From assembly GCA_031277445.1 (NCBI GenBank), contig JAITMH010000148.1, positions 1-7,193 of the forward strand: DNA of 7,193 nt. Reading direction: 5' to 3'. This document shows positions 1 to 5,576 of the stretch, in pieces (position 1 is the stretch's first letter; the number at the start of each line of letters is the position of its first letter). This stretch comes from Burkholderiales bacterium. Lineage in GTDB: Bacteria > Pseudomonadota > Gammaproteobacteria > Burkholderiales > Casimicrobiaceae. The position numbers and the translations under genes are program-made. Under the pieces are notes generated by a model that saw only the letters and a list, made by a program, of their open reading frames with translations, was not told the DNA's origin and searched no databases.

Positions 1-50
1 TTTAGTAGGCCTATCTTGTGGCGAATGACATTTTGGTTAAAACTACTCAT
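1..50 (-). CDS. Transposase N-terminus (IS481-like), 5' fragment cut by window edge
   Basis: An ATG at 50-48 opens a reading frame that runs off the left edge after 16 full codons, giving MSSFNQNVIRHKIGLL. A near-perfect Shine-Dalgarno, AAAGGAG (bases 64-58 on the minus strand), sits 7 nt before the ATG, which strongly supports a real start although the fragment is tiny. From memory, this N-terminus resembles IS481-type transposases that begin with a short polar stretch, then a lysine-rich H/NKxGLL motif, and then a helix-turn-helix; the catalytic DDE domain would lie outside the window. The product would bind the element's ends and catalyse its movement. Whether the gene is intact cannot be judged. 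Another helix-turn-helix protein is possible, but the flanking inverted repeat favours a transposase. Confidence 0.6.
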   Translation of the reverse strand, partial: MSSFNQNVIRHKIGLL

Positions 51-120
51 GGGGTTACTCCTTTGCGCTTTCGCGCTGTTTCGATAAAGATTTGCACCTC
101 TATCAAAACGGGTAACCCCA
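50..120 (-). promoter_or_regulatory. Structured transposase leader; tip inverted repeat covers the start codon
   Basis: On the minus strand three stems can be drawn. P1 pairs the IS tip (120-112, TGGGGTTAC) with the start region (58-50, GTAACCCCA), 9 perfect pairs that include the last G of the Shine-Dalgarno and the A of the ATG. P2 pairs 109-101 with 86-78, 9 pairs with one U-G. P3 is GCGC-GAAA-GCGC at 76-65, closed by a GNRA-type loop. Most of the Shine-Dalgarno falls in the junction. A transcript entering from outside the element would form P1 and hide the start codon, whereas one starting inside would lack the tip. Such protection from read-through is known for IS10 and IS50. The pairing is seen; the function is inferred. 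TTGATA at 106-101 could be a -35, but no good -10 follows. Confidence 0.5.
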
Positions 121-294
121 CCTCTTGGCAAGGCCTGCTGTCAGATCAAGTCTGAACTTCTACAACTCAAGCAAACGCCCTCTCCTTCTGCTTTTCTCCC
201 CTCTCCCGCTTGCGGTTCATTCGTTCCTTCCCCCGCTTGCGAAAGAGGTTTTGTTCTTCTCCGCGCTCTCCGTGCCTCCGCGTGAAACCAAAAA
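121..294. other. Gene-free stretch with a degenerate pyrimidine-rich repeat module
   Basis: No convincing gene is seen; the short open frames here have low-complexity translations. The stretch from about 178 to 250 is strongly pyrimidine-rich on the plus strand and contains CCCTCTCC/CCCTCTCCC blocks plus a 10-bp direct repeat CCCGCTTGCG (205-214 and 232-241). It resembles a decayed copy of the better hairpin at 5600-5622. From 254 to 287 it passes into a 9-nt-period array (minus-strand reading CACGCGGAG, GCACGGAGA, GCGCGGAGA), the same family as the arrays at 388-449 and 5392-5409. Confidence 0.5.
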
Positions 295-380
295 GGCGTC
301 ATTGCGAGCGAAGCGAAGCAATCCAGTGCTTTTTCGATGCGCCACTTTCTGGATTGCTTCGCTACGCTCACAATGACGCC
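295..380. repeat. 86-bp palindromic dispersed repeat with 32-nt arms
   Basis: The left arm (295-326, beginning GGCGTCATTGCGAGCG) and the right arm (349-380) are reverse complements with 2 mismatches in 32, separated by a 22-nt spacer. As RNA on either strand it would form a very long hairpin. Arms of this GTCATTGCGAG...GAAGCAATCC type recur in many environmental bacterial genomes as intergenic repeats (recollection, not searched). A third arm, identical to the left one over 35 nt, is at 5542-5576. No protein is encoded, so if mobile it would be a non-autonomous MITE-like or REP-like element. Confidence 0.8.
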
Positions 381-387
381 GACTTTT

Positions 388-449
388 CTTTGCGCTCTAT
401 GCGTTCTTTGCGGTTAATTGTTTTTCTTCGCGGCTTCGCGCCTTCGCGT
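388..449. repeat. Short-period arrays (9-nt then 8-nt units)
   Basis: Three 9-nt units CTTTGCGCT, CTATGCGTT and CTTTGCGGT occupy 388-414 and are followed by TAA. Three 8-nt units of consensus CTTCGCGN occupy 426-449. On the minus strand these read as CGCAAAG and CGCGAAG arrays. The first matches the array at 5454-5471 in opposite orientation, including the leading TTAACCGCAAAG. The second matches 5632-5647 in the same orientation. Confidence 0.75.
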
Positions 450-468
450 GAGATAATGCTTTTCTGAT
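434..468. repeat. Shared linker of the repeat cassette, copy 1
   Basis: This 35-nt stretch begins with two CTTCGCGN units and ends TAATGCTTTTCTGAT. It matches 5632-5664 at 32 of 35 positions, with one substitution and a 2-nt deletion in the other copy. In both copies it leads straight into a heptad tandem that touches the 3' end of a minus-strand gene. Confidence 0.8.
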
Positions 469-505
469 ACCTGACCCCTGATTCCTGACCTCTAATCCCT
501 GCTCC
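464..505. repeat. Heptad tandem repeat (six 7-nt units) entering mtfA
   Basis: Six contiguous 7-nt units of consensus CTGAYCC (minus strand GGRTCAG) start at 464, 471, 478, 485, 492 and 499. The last two units lie inside the mtfA reading frame: they supply its TAG stop (494-492) and roughly its last four codons. A related five-unit tandem lies at 5660-5694. Confidence 0.8.
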
Positions 506-1340
506 ACACCGGATCCCACCGATAAAACAACCGAAAACATTCATAAACGTCGGGGTACGCTTCTCGCAAACGTTCCGGAACCACAAAAAAAGTTTCCGAC
601 AATACCGCGAAAAATTCTGCCAGATGTTCCGATGCGTAGGGATCAATTCCAAAATCTTCTTCCGCATCGACACGACGACAAAAATCCTCGTAAGCGTGTC
701 CCATCACCTGCTGCCAGCGCGTTGCCGACAATTCCGGCGGTAACGGCGGACACCCATTGGCTTCGCCGTTTCTCATGTCGAGTTTGTGAACAAATTCGTG
801 GATCACCACATTGACGGGCGGCATATCACCCTCCAACAGACTACCATCCTGCACTTCCAAAATCGCTTCATTCTCCATCTCATCGCAACCGCCATCACGC
901 TCACGATTGGCATCCAGCGCGTCCGGCCAGGACAACACGACCGGGCCGCCCGGCATGGTTTCTCCCATGAGCGGCGCGTCGTCACGATGAACAACGCCGT
1001 CCTCGTCCTCCCATTCGGCGTTGGTAATAAACTCATCGGAACACAGCACCACCGTTTTGAAATCGTCGTACCATTCAAGTCCGAGTTTCAGCACGGGAAT
1101 ACACGCTTGAACCGCTACGACAACCCGCTGAAACGGCGTCACTGCAAAACCACGCGCTCCGATAATATGTTTGTCGCACAAAAAAAGTACGCTCGTCGTT
1201 CGCAACGCTTCCAATTCGCCCTTGGGCCAGTCAGACAGAAACGGCAACGCCGCCAATGCTTCCCGCCACAACGTTTCCGGAATTGCGTACCGTTGCAACT
1301 TCCGCGCACGACGCCAACGTGAAAAAAAATTATTCATCAC
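492..1340 (-). CDS. mtfA: MtfA-family zinc metallopeptidase
   Basis: A soluble, cytoplasmic zinc peptidase of the MtfA (Mlc titration factor A) family. In E. coli MtfA binds the repressor Mlc, so affecting ptsG, and has aminopeptidase activity; its fold resembles the anthrax lethal factor catalytic domain. The zinc site is visible: HEFVH at residues 181-185 followed by KLDMRNG, and AEFFAVLSE at 241-249, where E242 is the likely third ligand. FRLFYRWDP near the C-terminus is also typical. At 282 aa it is slightly longer than the E. coli protein (about 265). An acidic stretch (residues 139-176) before HExxH appears longer than usual. GTG at 1340 is followed by ATG at 1337; either could be the start and neither has a clear Shine-Dalgarno. 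It lies 13 nt after the rmuC stop, so it is probably cotranscribed and perhaps translationally coupled. The last codons come from a heptad repeat. Confidence 0.9.
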   Translation of the reverse strand: MMNNFFSRWRRARKLQRYAIPETLWREALAALPFLSDWPKGELEALRTTSVLFLCDKHIIGARGFAVTPFQRVVVAVQACIPVLKLGLEWYDDFKTVVLCSDEFITNAEWEDEDGVVHRDDAPLMGETMPGGPVVLSWPDALDANRERDGGCDEMENEAILEVQDGSLLEGDMPPVNVVIHEFVHKLDMRNGEANGCPPLPPELSATRWQQVMGHAYEDFCRRVDAEEDFGIDPYASEHLAEFFAVLSETFFVVPERLREAYPDVYECFRLFYRWDPVWSRD

Positions 1341-1353
1341 TTAACCGCGAAAG

Positions 1354-2730
1354 TTATGCTTCATCAATCGAGCCATCGTTTTCAAAAAGATTTTTTTCGT
1401 GAGCTTCGTGTTTTTCGTGGTTCATCCCCTCTGCTTCAAACAAACGCGCCGCTTCGGTTTCCGGCATTTGTTCGACGCCGCGCAAATGCCGCGTGATCGC
1501 CCGCGTCCGCACATCGGCAGCGTCAATGGTTTTCGTCGCCTGATCGAGTTTCTCTCGCGTTTTCACCAGCACCTGCCCGAATTTTTGAAATTCGGTTTTA
1601 ACCGCCGCCAATACTTTCCACACTTCGCTGGAGCGCTGTTCAATCGCAAGCGTCCGAAACCCCATCTGCAAACTGTTCAACATCGCCATCAGATTGGTCG
1701 GCCCTGCCACCATGATCCGCGATTCGCGTTGCAAAACGTCGCTTAATCCCGGTCGCGCCATCAACTCGGCGTACAAGCCTTCGGACGGCACAAACAACAC
1801 GGCGAAATCGGTGGTGTACGGCGGCTTCACGTATTTTTCATGAATCTTTTTCGCTTCCGTCTTGAGGAAAACCTCCAGCGCCCGCCTTGCTTCCTCGGCT
1901 GCCAACATATCGGCATTCTCAAGCGCCACCTGCAAACGCTGCCAATGGTCGAGCGGAAATTTGGCGTCAATCGGCATCCAGCATGGTTGATGCGGATCAC
2001 GCCCCGGCAACCGAATCGCAAATTCGACACGCGCTCCGCTTCCCGGAACCGTCTCAACGTTCTCGCTGTATTGTTGCGGCGTCAACATTTCAGACAGCAG
2101 CGCCGCCAACTGAACCTCGCCCCAACCGCCTCGCGTCTTGACGTTACTCAACACGCGCTTCAAATCGCCGACGCCGACCGCCAGCGTCTGCATTTCGCCC
2201 AAGCCCTTATACACCTGCTCCAGCCGGTCAGCGACTTGCTTGAACGATTCTCCCAACCGCGTTTCCAGCGTCGCCTGCAATTTTTCATCGACGGTTGCCC
2301 GCATCTGATCGAGTTTTTTCTCGTTGTCGAGACGCATTGCATCAAGCCGCTGCTCCAGCGCCCTGCGAATCGCTTCCAGTTTCTGTTCCGAAACCTGCGT
2401 CAACTGTTGCACCTGCGTCCCGAAACGCGACCACTGCTCCTGCTGCATTCCGAACTGCGCCGTCGATTGCTGTTGCGCCGCCTGCGTTTGTTGCAACAAC
2501 AGCGCCGATAACTCGCTGCGTTGTGTCGCCATGTCCTGCCGCAGATCGCGTTCGCTTTGTCCGCTTTGAGCAAGCAATGCGGCCAGTTGTTTACGCGATT
2601 CTCCCAGTTCGTCCAGAAGTTTTTGCTGGTGTCGCGCCAGTCCCGCCGCTCGCACGGCCAGATAAGCAACAAAGCCGATAAGTATCAGCAGCAACGCCAA
2701 TCCCGACATGATCGTCATCATACCTTCCAT
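1354..2730 (-). CDS. rmuC: RmuC-family DNA recombination protein
   Basis: RmuC proteins limit recombination at inverted repeats and carry a predicted nuclease-like core; the biochemical activity is not well settled. Seen here: an N-terminal membrane anchor (about residues 9-28), a long Gln/Leu-rich coiled coil (about 35-180), then the conserved core with LSNVKTRGGWGEVQL, PIDAKFPLDHW, YTTDFAVLFVPSEGLYAEL and GPTNLMAMLNSLQMGFRTL. Full length, about 458 aa, is normal for the family. The ATG at 2730 is chosen because AAGGG lies 5 nt upstream; a GTG at 2736 and ATGs at 2721, 2718 and 2709 are alternatives. It is the first gene of an operon with mtfA and diverges from comEC. The last 23 residues (MNHEKHEAHEK...) lie beyond the family core and are encoded partly by a 9-nt tandem repeat, so the tail is probably an acquired extension. 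Confidence 0.93.
   Translation of the reverse strand: MEGMMTIMSGLALLLILIGFVAYLAVRAAGLARHQQKLLDELGESRKQLAALLAQSGQSERDLRQDMATQRSELSALLLQQTQAAQQQSTAQFGMQQEQWSRFGTQVQQLTQVSEQKLEAIRRALEQRLDAMRLDNEKKLDQMRATVDEKLQATLETRLGESFKQVADRLEQVYKGLGEMQTLAVGVGDLKRVLSNVKTRGGWGEVQLAALLSEMLTPQQYSENVETVPGSGARVEFAIRLPGRDPHQPCWMPIDAKFPLDHWQRLQVALENADMLAAEEARRALEVFLKTEAKKIHEKYVKPPYTTDFAVLFVPSEGLYAELMARPGLSDVLQRESRIMVAGPTNLMAMLNSLQMGFRTLAIEQRSSEVWKVLAAVKTEFQKFGQVLVKTREKLDQATKTIDAADVRTRAITRHLRGVEQMPETEAARLFEAEGMNHEKHEAHEKNLFENDGSIDEA
1397..1423 (-). repeat. Coding 9-nt tandem at the rmuC 3' end
   Basis: Three 9-nt units read on the minus strand as AACCACGAA, AAACACGAA and GCTCACGAA. In frame they encode NHE, KHE and AHE. 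They resemble the intergenic CRCGAAG-type arrays at 388-449 and 5454-5471. Because 9 is a multiple of 3, the array stays in frame and yields a His/Glu-rich tail rather than a stop codon. Confidence 0.7.
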
Positions 2731-2860
2731 AAACACCCTTCATCCGTGATGCGCCGGAGCGTCCGGCCTGCGCTTATTGTACGGCATCCTTCAAAACAAC
2801 ATGCCTTGAATCATATTATTTTGCTGTATTATCTCAGCATTCATTTTTGCTTCTTTTTCC
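2731..2860. promoter_or_regulatory. Divergent intergenic region between rmuC and comEC
   Basis: This 130-bp gap must hold the start signals for both divergent units. For comEC, TATTAT at 2827-2832 is a good -10, with TTGAAT at 2806-2811 as a poorly spaced (15 nt) -35. A second TATTAT at 2814-2819 is an alternative. For rmuC, TACAAT (minus strand, 2781-2776) is a plausible -10 without a matching -35. A perfect 6-bp hairpin (GCCGGA, loop GCG, TCCGGC at 2753-2767) would lie in the rmuC leader. The AT-rich part (2806-2850) contrasts with the surrounding GC-rich genes. Promoter calls are by eye only. Confidence 0.35.
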
Positions 2861-5332
2861 GTGCCGTTCGCTTCCTTTCTTTCTGCGCCGCTAATCGTTG
2901 TACTCGCTGCCTTCGCCGCCGGTGTCACGTTGCTGCAAACCCGCGCCACGCTACCGGACGCGCCATGGACAGGATTGGGGCTGGCTTTATTCTCCATCGG
3001 TATCGGCGCCATCGTCCTGCTTCGCCTTCGCAGTTCCGTCGATAAACTCCAGCCGACAATTTTGATTGTTTTCAGTGTGATCGTGTTCTCTGCGGCTGTC
3101 TGCGGTTACGACTATGCCGCTGTGCGTGCGCAACACCGGCTTGCCGATGCGTTGCCGACCGAATGGGAAGGACGCGACATTATCATCCGTGGCGTCATCG
3201 ACGACCTTCCCGACGCCAACGCACGCGGCACACGTTTTTCATTCGCTGTCGAAGACGTGCTGACGCCGGACGCGCTGGTTCCCTCACGCATCGCGTTGAC
3301 CTGGTACGCCCGCAGTCTCAGCGGCAAAGAAGAAGTGCGTCCCGAACTGCGCGCCGGTGAACGCTGGCAACTGAAAGTGCGATTGAAACGCCCACACGCC
3401 AGCATCAACCCCGGCGGCTTCGACGTTGAAGCATGGCTTCTGCAAAACAACATCCGCGCCACCGGCTATGTGCGTCCCGATGTTGGCAGCAACACCAGCA
3501 AAAACGCCAGCGCCGAACCTGTCAACATACAACTCTCCGCATTCGCAGGCCGACCGTTCGACTACATTCAACATCTGCGCGAAAACATTCGCGCCGACAT
3601 CCGAAAAACATTGCACGACAAGCCCTACGCCGGTGTTATCACCGCGCTCGTCATCGGCGAACAACGCGCCGTTCCCGATTCGCAATGGCAAGTTTTCCGC
3701 AAAACCGGCATCATCCACCTTGTCAGTATCTCAGGATTGCACGTCACCGTTTTCTCGACGCTCCTGGGCGGTTTGCTCTTTCAGTTGTTTCGTCGCATGC
3801 CGCGATTGACTTCGCGCTGTCCGGCGATCAAGCTCGCTGTGCTTGCCGGTTTTTTTGCTTCGGCGTTTTACGTTGCGCTTGCCGGCGCCGGCATTCCCGC
3901 GCAGCGCACACTCATCATGCTGGCCGTCGTCGCCTTTGCTTTGTGGACGCAACGCACCAGCCAACCGTTGCACACCTGGTTGTGGTCTTTGTTCGCCGTC
4001 GTATTGTGGGATCCCTGGGCGCCGCTCACCGCCGGATTCTGGTTGTCGTTCGGCGCGGTCGGTTGGCTGTTGTATGCGGCATCCGGCCGTCTTGCCGAAA
4101 ACACCGCAAACACGCAATGGCGCAAGCGATGGCAACGCAACCTCGCTCTTGGTTTTCGCACACAATACGTCGTCACGCTGGGACTGACGCCGCTGCTGCT
4201 TGCTATCTTTCAAGCATTCTCGCTGGTTTCATTGCCCGCCAATTTCTGGGCGATTCCGTGGATCACATTGTTGGTCGTTCCGACCGCGCTGCTCGGCGCC
4301 ATCCCCGGATTTTCCTGGTTGTGGATTCCCGCCCATTTCCTGCTTGAAATTCTGATGATCGGAATGACCTGGATGGCGCAACTGCCGATTGCCATGTGGC
4401 AACAGCACGGCGCACCCACCTGGAGCATTTTTGCCGCCGTGTTCGGTATCCTCTGGATGCTGATGCCGCGCGGTGTGCCTATTCGGGCGCTTGGTGCTCT
4501 GTGGTGTCTGCCGATGTTCCTGATCGCGCCTTTACCGCCGCCTGTCGGAAGTTTTCAGGCGACGGTGCTTGATGTCGGTCAGGGACTGTCCGTTTTTGTG
4601 CGCACGAACAAGCACACATTGCTCTACGATACCGGCCCCGGTTATCACGACGACGCCAGCGCCGGCAATCGCATTGTTGCTCCTTTTTTACAATTCAATG
4701 CGATCAACGCAATTGATACCCTGGTCATCAGTCACAACGACAACGATCACAACGGTGGCACACGCGCCGTTCTTGCGGCATTGTCTGTCCGGCACCATTA
4801 CGCCTCATCGTTTGCCGAACCGGAAGACGACGATGAGATTCGCACTCCCGCCCTCACCGCCTGCATCGACGGTCTCGGATGGACGTGGGACGATGTTCAT
4901 TTCCGCTTCTTGTCGCCGCCGCTGGACGCTGCCTCCTTGCGCGATATCAACAACAAATCTTGCGTATTGAAAATCGAATCGCCTCACGGAAGCTTGCTGC
5001 TCACCGGCGACATCGGGAAACGCGCCGAAAAGAGGTTGATCGAACGCCACGCCGACGACCTCAACAGCGATATTCTCGTCGTGCCCCACCACGGCAGTCG
5101 GCATTCTTCAACAGCGCCTTTTGTTGCCGCTGCTGCGCCGTCGCACGTCGTCTATTCCGTCGGCTACCGCAACCGCTTCGATTTTCCGCGACCGGAAACC
5201 GTCGCCCGCTACGAGACCGTCAACGCGACCCAATGGCGCACCGACCATTCAGGCGCTGTCCGTTTTGTGGTCGGCGACAAGGCATTCACCGCCGAAGCCT
5301 ATCGGCAAACACATCCCCGTTATTGGCGTTAG
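2861..5332 (+). CDS. comEC: ComEC/Rec2 family DNA-uptake channel protein
   Basis: The inner-membrane channel that moves single-stranded transforming DNA into the cytoplasm. All three regions are present in 823 aa, a normal full length. The N-terminal part has about three membrane segments (residues 8-25, 39-56, 66-84) and a DUF4131 OB-fold-like domain (to about 200, including NPGGFDVEAWLLQNNIRATGYV-type signature). The multispan competence domain carries the hallmark HLVSISGLHV from residue 286. The C-terminal metallo-beta-lactamase-like domain starts at LDVGQG (570-575) and has SHNDNDHNGG (624-633), TGDIG (D717) and PHHGS (742-746), so the likely metal ligands are intact. The frame opens at 2810 and GTG at 2861 is the first standard start codon; no Shine-Dalgarno precedes it, so the start is less certain than the gene. 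No other competence gene is in the window. It converges on the ABC operon across a repeat mosaic. Confidence 0.95.
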   Translation: MPFASFLSAPLIVVLAAFAAGVTLLQTRATLPDAPWTGLGLALFSIGIGAIVLLRLRSSVDKLQPTILIVFSVIVFSAAVCGYDYAAVRAQHRLADALPTEWEGRDIIIRGVIDDLPDANARGTRFSFAVEDVLTPDALVPSRIALTWYARSLSGKEEVRPELRAGERWQLKVRLKRPHASINPGGFDVEAWLLQNNIRATGYVRPDVGSNTSKNASAEPVNIQLSAFAGRPFDYIQHLRENIRADIRKTLHDKPYAGVITALVIGEQRAVPDSQWQVFRKTGIIHLVSISGLHVTVFSTLLGGLLFQLFRRMPRLTSRCPAIKLAVLAGFFASAFYVALAGAGIPAQRTLIMLAVVAFALWTQRTSQPLHTWLWSLFAVVLWDPWAPLTAGFWLSFGAVGWLLYAASGRLAENTANTQWRKRWQRNLALGFRTQYVVTLGLTPLLLAIFQAFSLVSLPANFWAIPWITLLVVPTALLGAIPGFSWLWIPAHFLLEILMIGMTWMAQLPIAMWQQHGAPTWSIFAAVFGILWMLMPRGVPIRALGALWCLPMFLIAPLPPPVGSFQATVLDVGQGLSVFVRTNKHTLLYDTGPGYHDDASAGNRIVAPFLQFNAINAIDTLVISHNDNDHNGGTRAVLAALSVRHHYASSFAEPEDDDEIRTPALTACIDGLGWTWDDVHFRFLSPPLDAASLRDINNKSCVLKIESPHGSLLLTGDIGKRAEKRLIERHADDLNSDILVVPHHGSRHSSTAPFVAAAAPSHVVYSVGYRNRFDFPRPETVARYETVNATQWRTDHSGAVRFVVGDKAFTAEAYRQTHPRYWR

Positions 5333-5349
5333 TATCAGGGATCAAATCG

Positions 5350-5380
5350 TAGCCCGGATAAGCGAAGCGCCATCCGGGAA
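5350..5380. repeat. GTAGCCCGGAT-type hairpin repeat
   Basis: CCCGGAT (5353-5359) pairs with ATCCGGG (5372-5378) around an AAGCGAAGCGCC loop that can itself pair GCG with CGC. It starts 18 nt after the comEC stop and is followed by AATCGTTTTA. It could act as a weak terminator for comEC, but the T-run is short and 5 nt away. The GTAGCCCGGAT...ATCCGGG form is a common proteobacterial intergenic repeat type (from memory). Confidence 0.6.
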
Positions 5381-5391
5381 TCGTTTTATCT

Positions 5392-5409
5392 CACGCGGAG
5401 GCGCGGGGT
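5392..5409. repeat. CACGCGGAG 9-nt array
   Basis: Two 9-nt units, CACGCGGAG and GCGCGGGGT, preceded by TTATCT. The TATCTCACGCG start is repeated at 5524-5534 (same strand) and appears inverted at 443-454, so this is a member of the same short-period family in the opposite orientation. Confidence 0.55.
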
Positions 5410-5413
5410 GGAG

Positions 5414-5442
5414 TTGTCATTCTGCGCGGAGTCGCAGAATCC
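5414..5442. repeat. GTCATTCTGCG-type hairpin repeat
   Basis: ATTCTGCG (5419-5426) and CGCAGAAT (5433-5440) form a perfect 8-bp stem with a 6-nt loop. The outer form, GTCATTC...GAATCC, parallels the GTCATTGCG...GCAATCC arms of the 295-380 palindrome, so it looks like a diverged relative of that element. An A8 run follows on the plus strand, which does not make a terminator in that direction. Confidence 0.65.
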
Positions 5443-5450
5443 AAAAAAAA

Positions 5451-5471
5451 TTAACCGCAAAGAACGCAAAG
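5451..5471. repeat. TTAACCGCAAAG 9-nt array
   Basis: TTA precedes two 9-nt units, ACCGCAAAG and AACGCAAAG. The same sequence, with one further unit, occurs on the minus strand at 417-388 (TTAACCGCAAAGAACGCA...). Inverted copies thus lie about 5 kb apart on either side of the conserved genes. Confidence 0.7.
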
Positions 5472-5495
5472 AAATTCTCACAAGAAGACACCATG

Positions 5496-5521
5496 TGTAG
5501 GGGCGGGTTTCAAACCCGCCC
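5496..5521. repeat. GGGCGGGTTT palindrome
   Basis: GGGCGGGTTT (5501-5510) is mirrored exactly by AAACCCGCCC (5512-5521) around a single C, giving a 21-nt perfect odd palindrome preceded by GTGTA. A hairpin with a 5-nt loop would keep 8 pairs. GTAGGGGCGGGTTT...-type palindromes are a familiar intergenic repeat of environmental bacteria (from memory). There is no adjacent T-run. Confidence 0.75.
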
Positions 5522-5541
5522 TCATATCTCACGCGAAGAAG

Positions 5542-5576
5542 AAAGGCGTCATTGCGAGCGAAGCGAAGCAATCCAG
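5542..5576. repeat. Solo arm identical to the left arm of the 295-380 palindrome
   Basis: These 35 nt are identical to 292-326, in the same orientation, 5.25 kb away. No matching right arm follows; the sequence instead enters the CCCTCTCCC module after CCAG. It is therefore a half element, which could reflect loss of one arm or could mean that the arm itself is the mobile or recombining unit. Confidence 0.8.

Larger units (their letters stand above)
1..120 (-). mobile_element. End of an insertion sequence (IS481-like), partial
   Basis: Read on the minus strand, the segment starting at base 120 begins 5'-TGGGGTTACC, which fits the 5'-TG ends usual in IS3/IS481-type elements. It continues through a 70-nt leader to a transposase start codon at base 50. 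The rest of the element lies left of the window, so the opposite end and any target duplication cannot be seen. The boundary at 120 is inferred from the TG end and from the inverted repeat; beyond it the sequence changes to unrelated pyrimidine-rich repeat DNA. The family assignment rests on the short N-terminal peptide only. Confidence 0.55.

Noticed and set aside
50..120. Possible lysine-type riboswitch, because the minus strand contains GATAGAGGTGC
   Set aside because: The other conserved lysine-riboswitch stems are absent, the whole element is only about 70 nt, and it sits at the end of an insertion sequence before a transposase start.
125..467. Short open frames on both strands in the left repeat region
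   Set aside because: Their translations come from the same repeats (RHCERSEAIQ, CFASLAMT), a well-known source of spurious hypothetical proteins.
464..505. CRISPR-like array
   Set aside because: Units are 7 nt and contiguous, with no unique spacers; the 8-9 nt arrays likewise lack spacers.
786..1322. Plus-strand open frame of 178 codons opposite mtfA
   Set aside because: It mirrors the conserved MtfA frame, has no recognisable domain and no ribosome site; its length reflects GC-rich antisense sequence.
3433..4347. Plus-strand open frame of 304 codons inside comEC
   Set aside because: An Arg/His-rich off-frame translation of the ComEC membrane domain, with no start signal or family match.
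5419..5450. Rho-independent terminator at the ATTCTGCG hairpin
   Set aside because: On the plus strand the stem is followed by A8, not T; on the minus strand the T-run precedes the stem.
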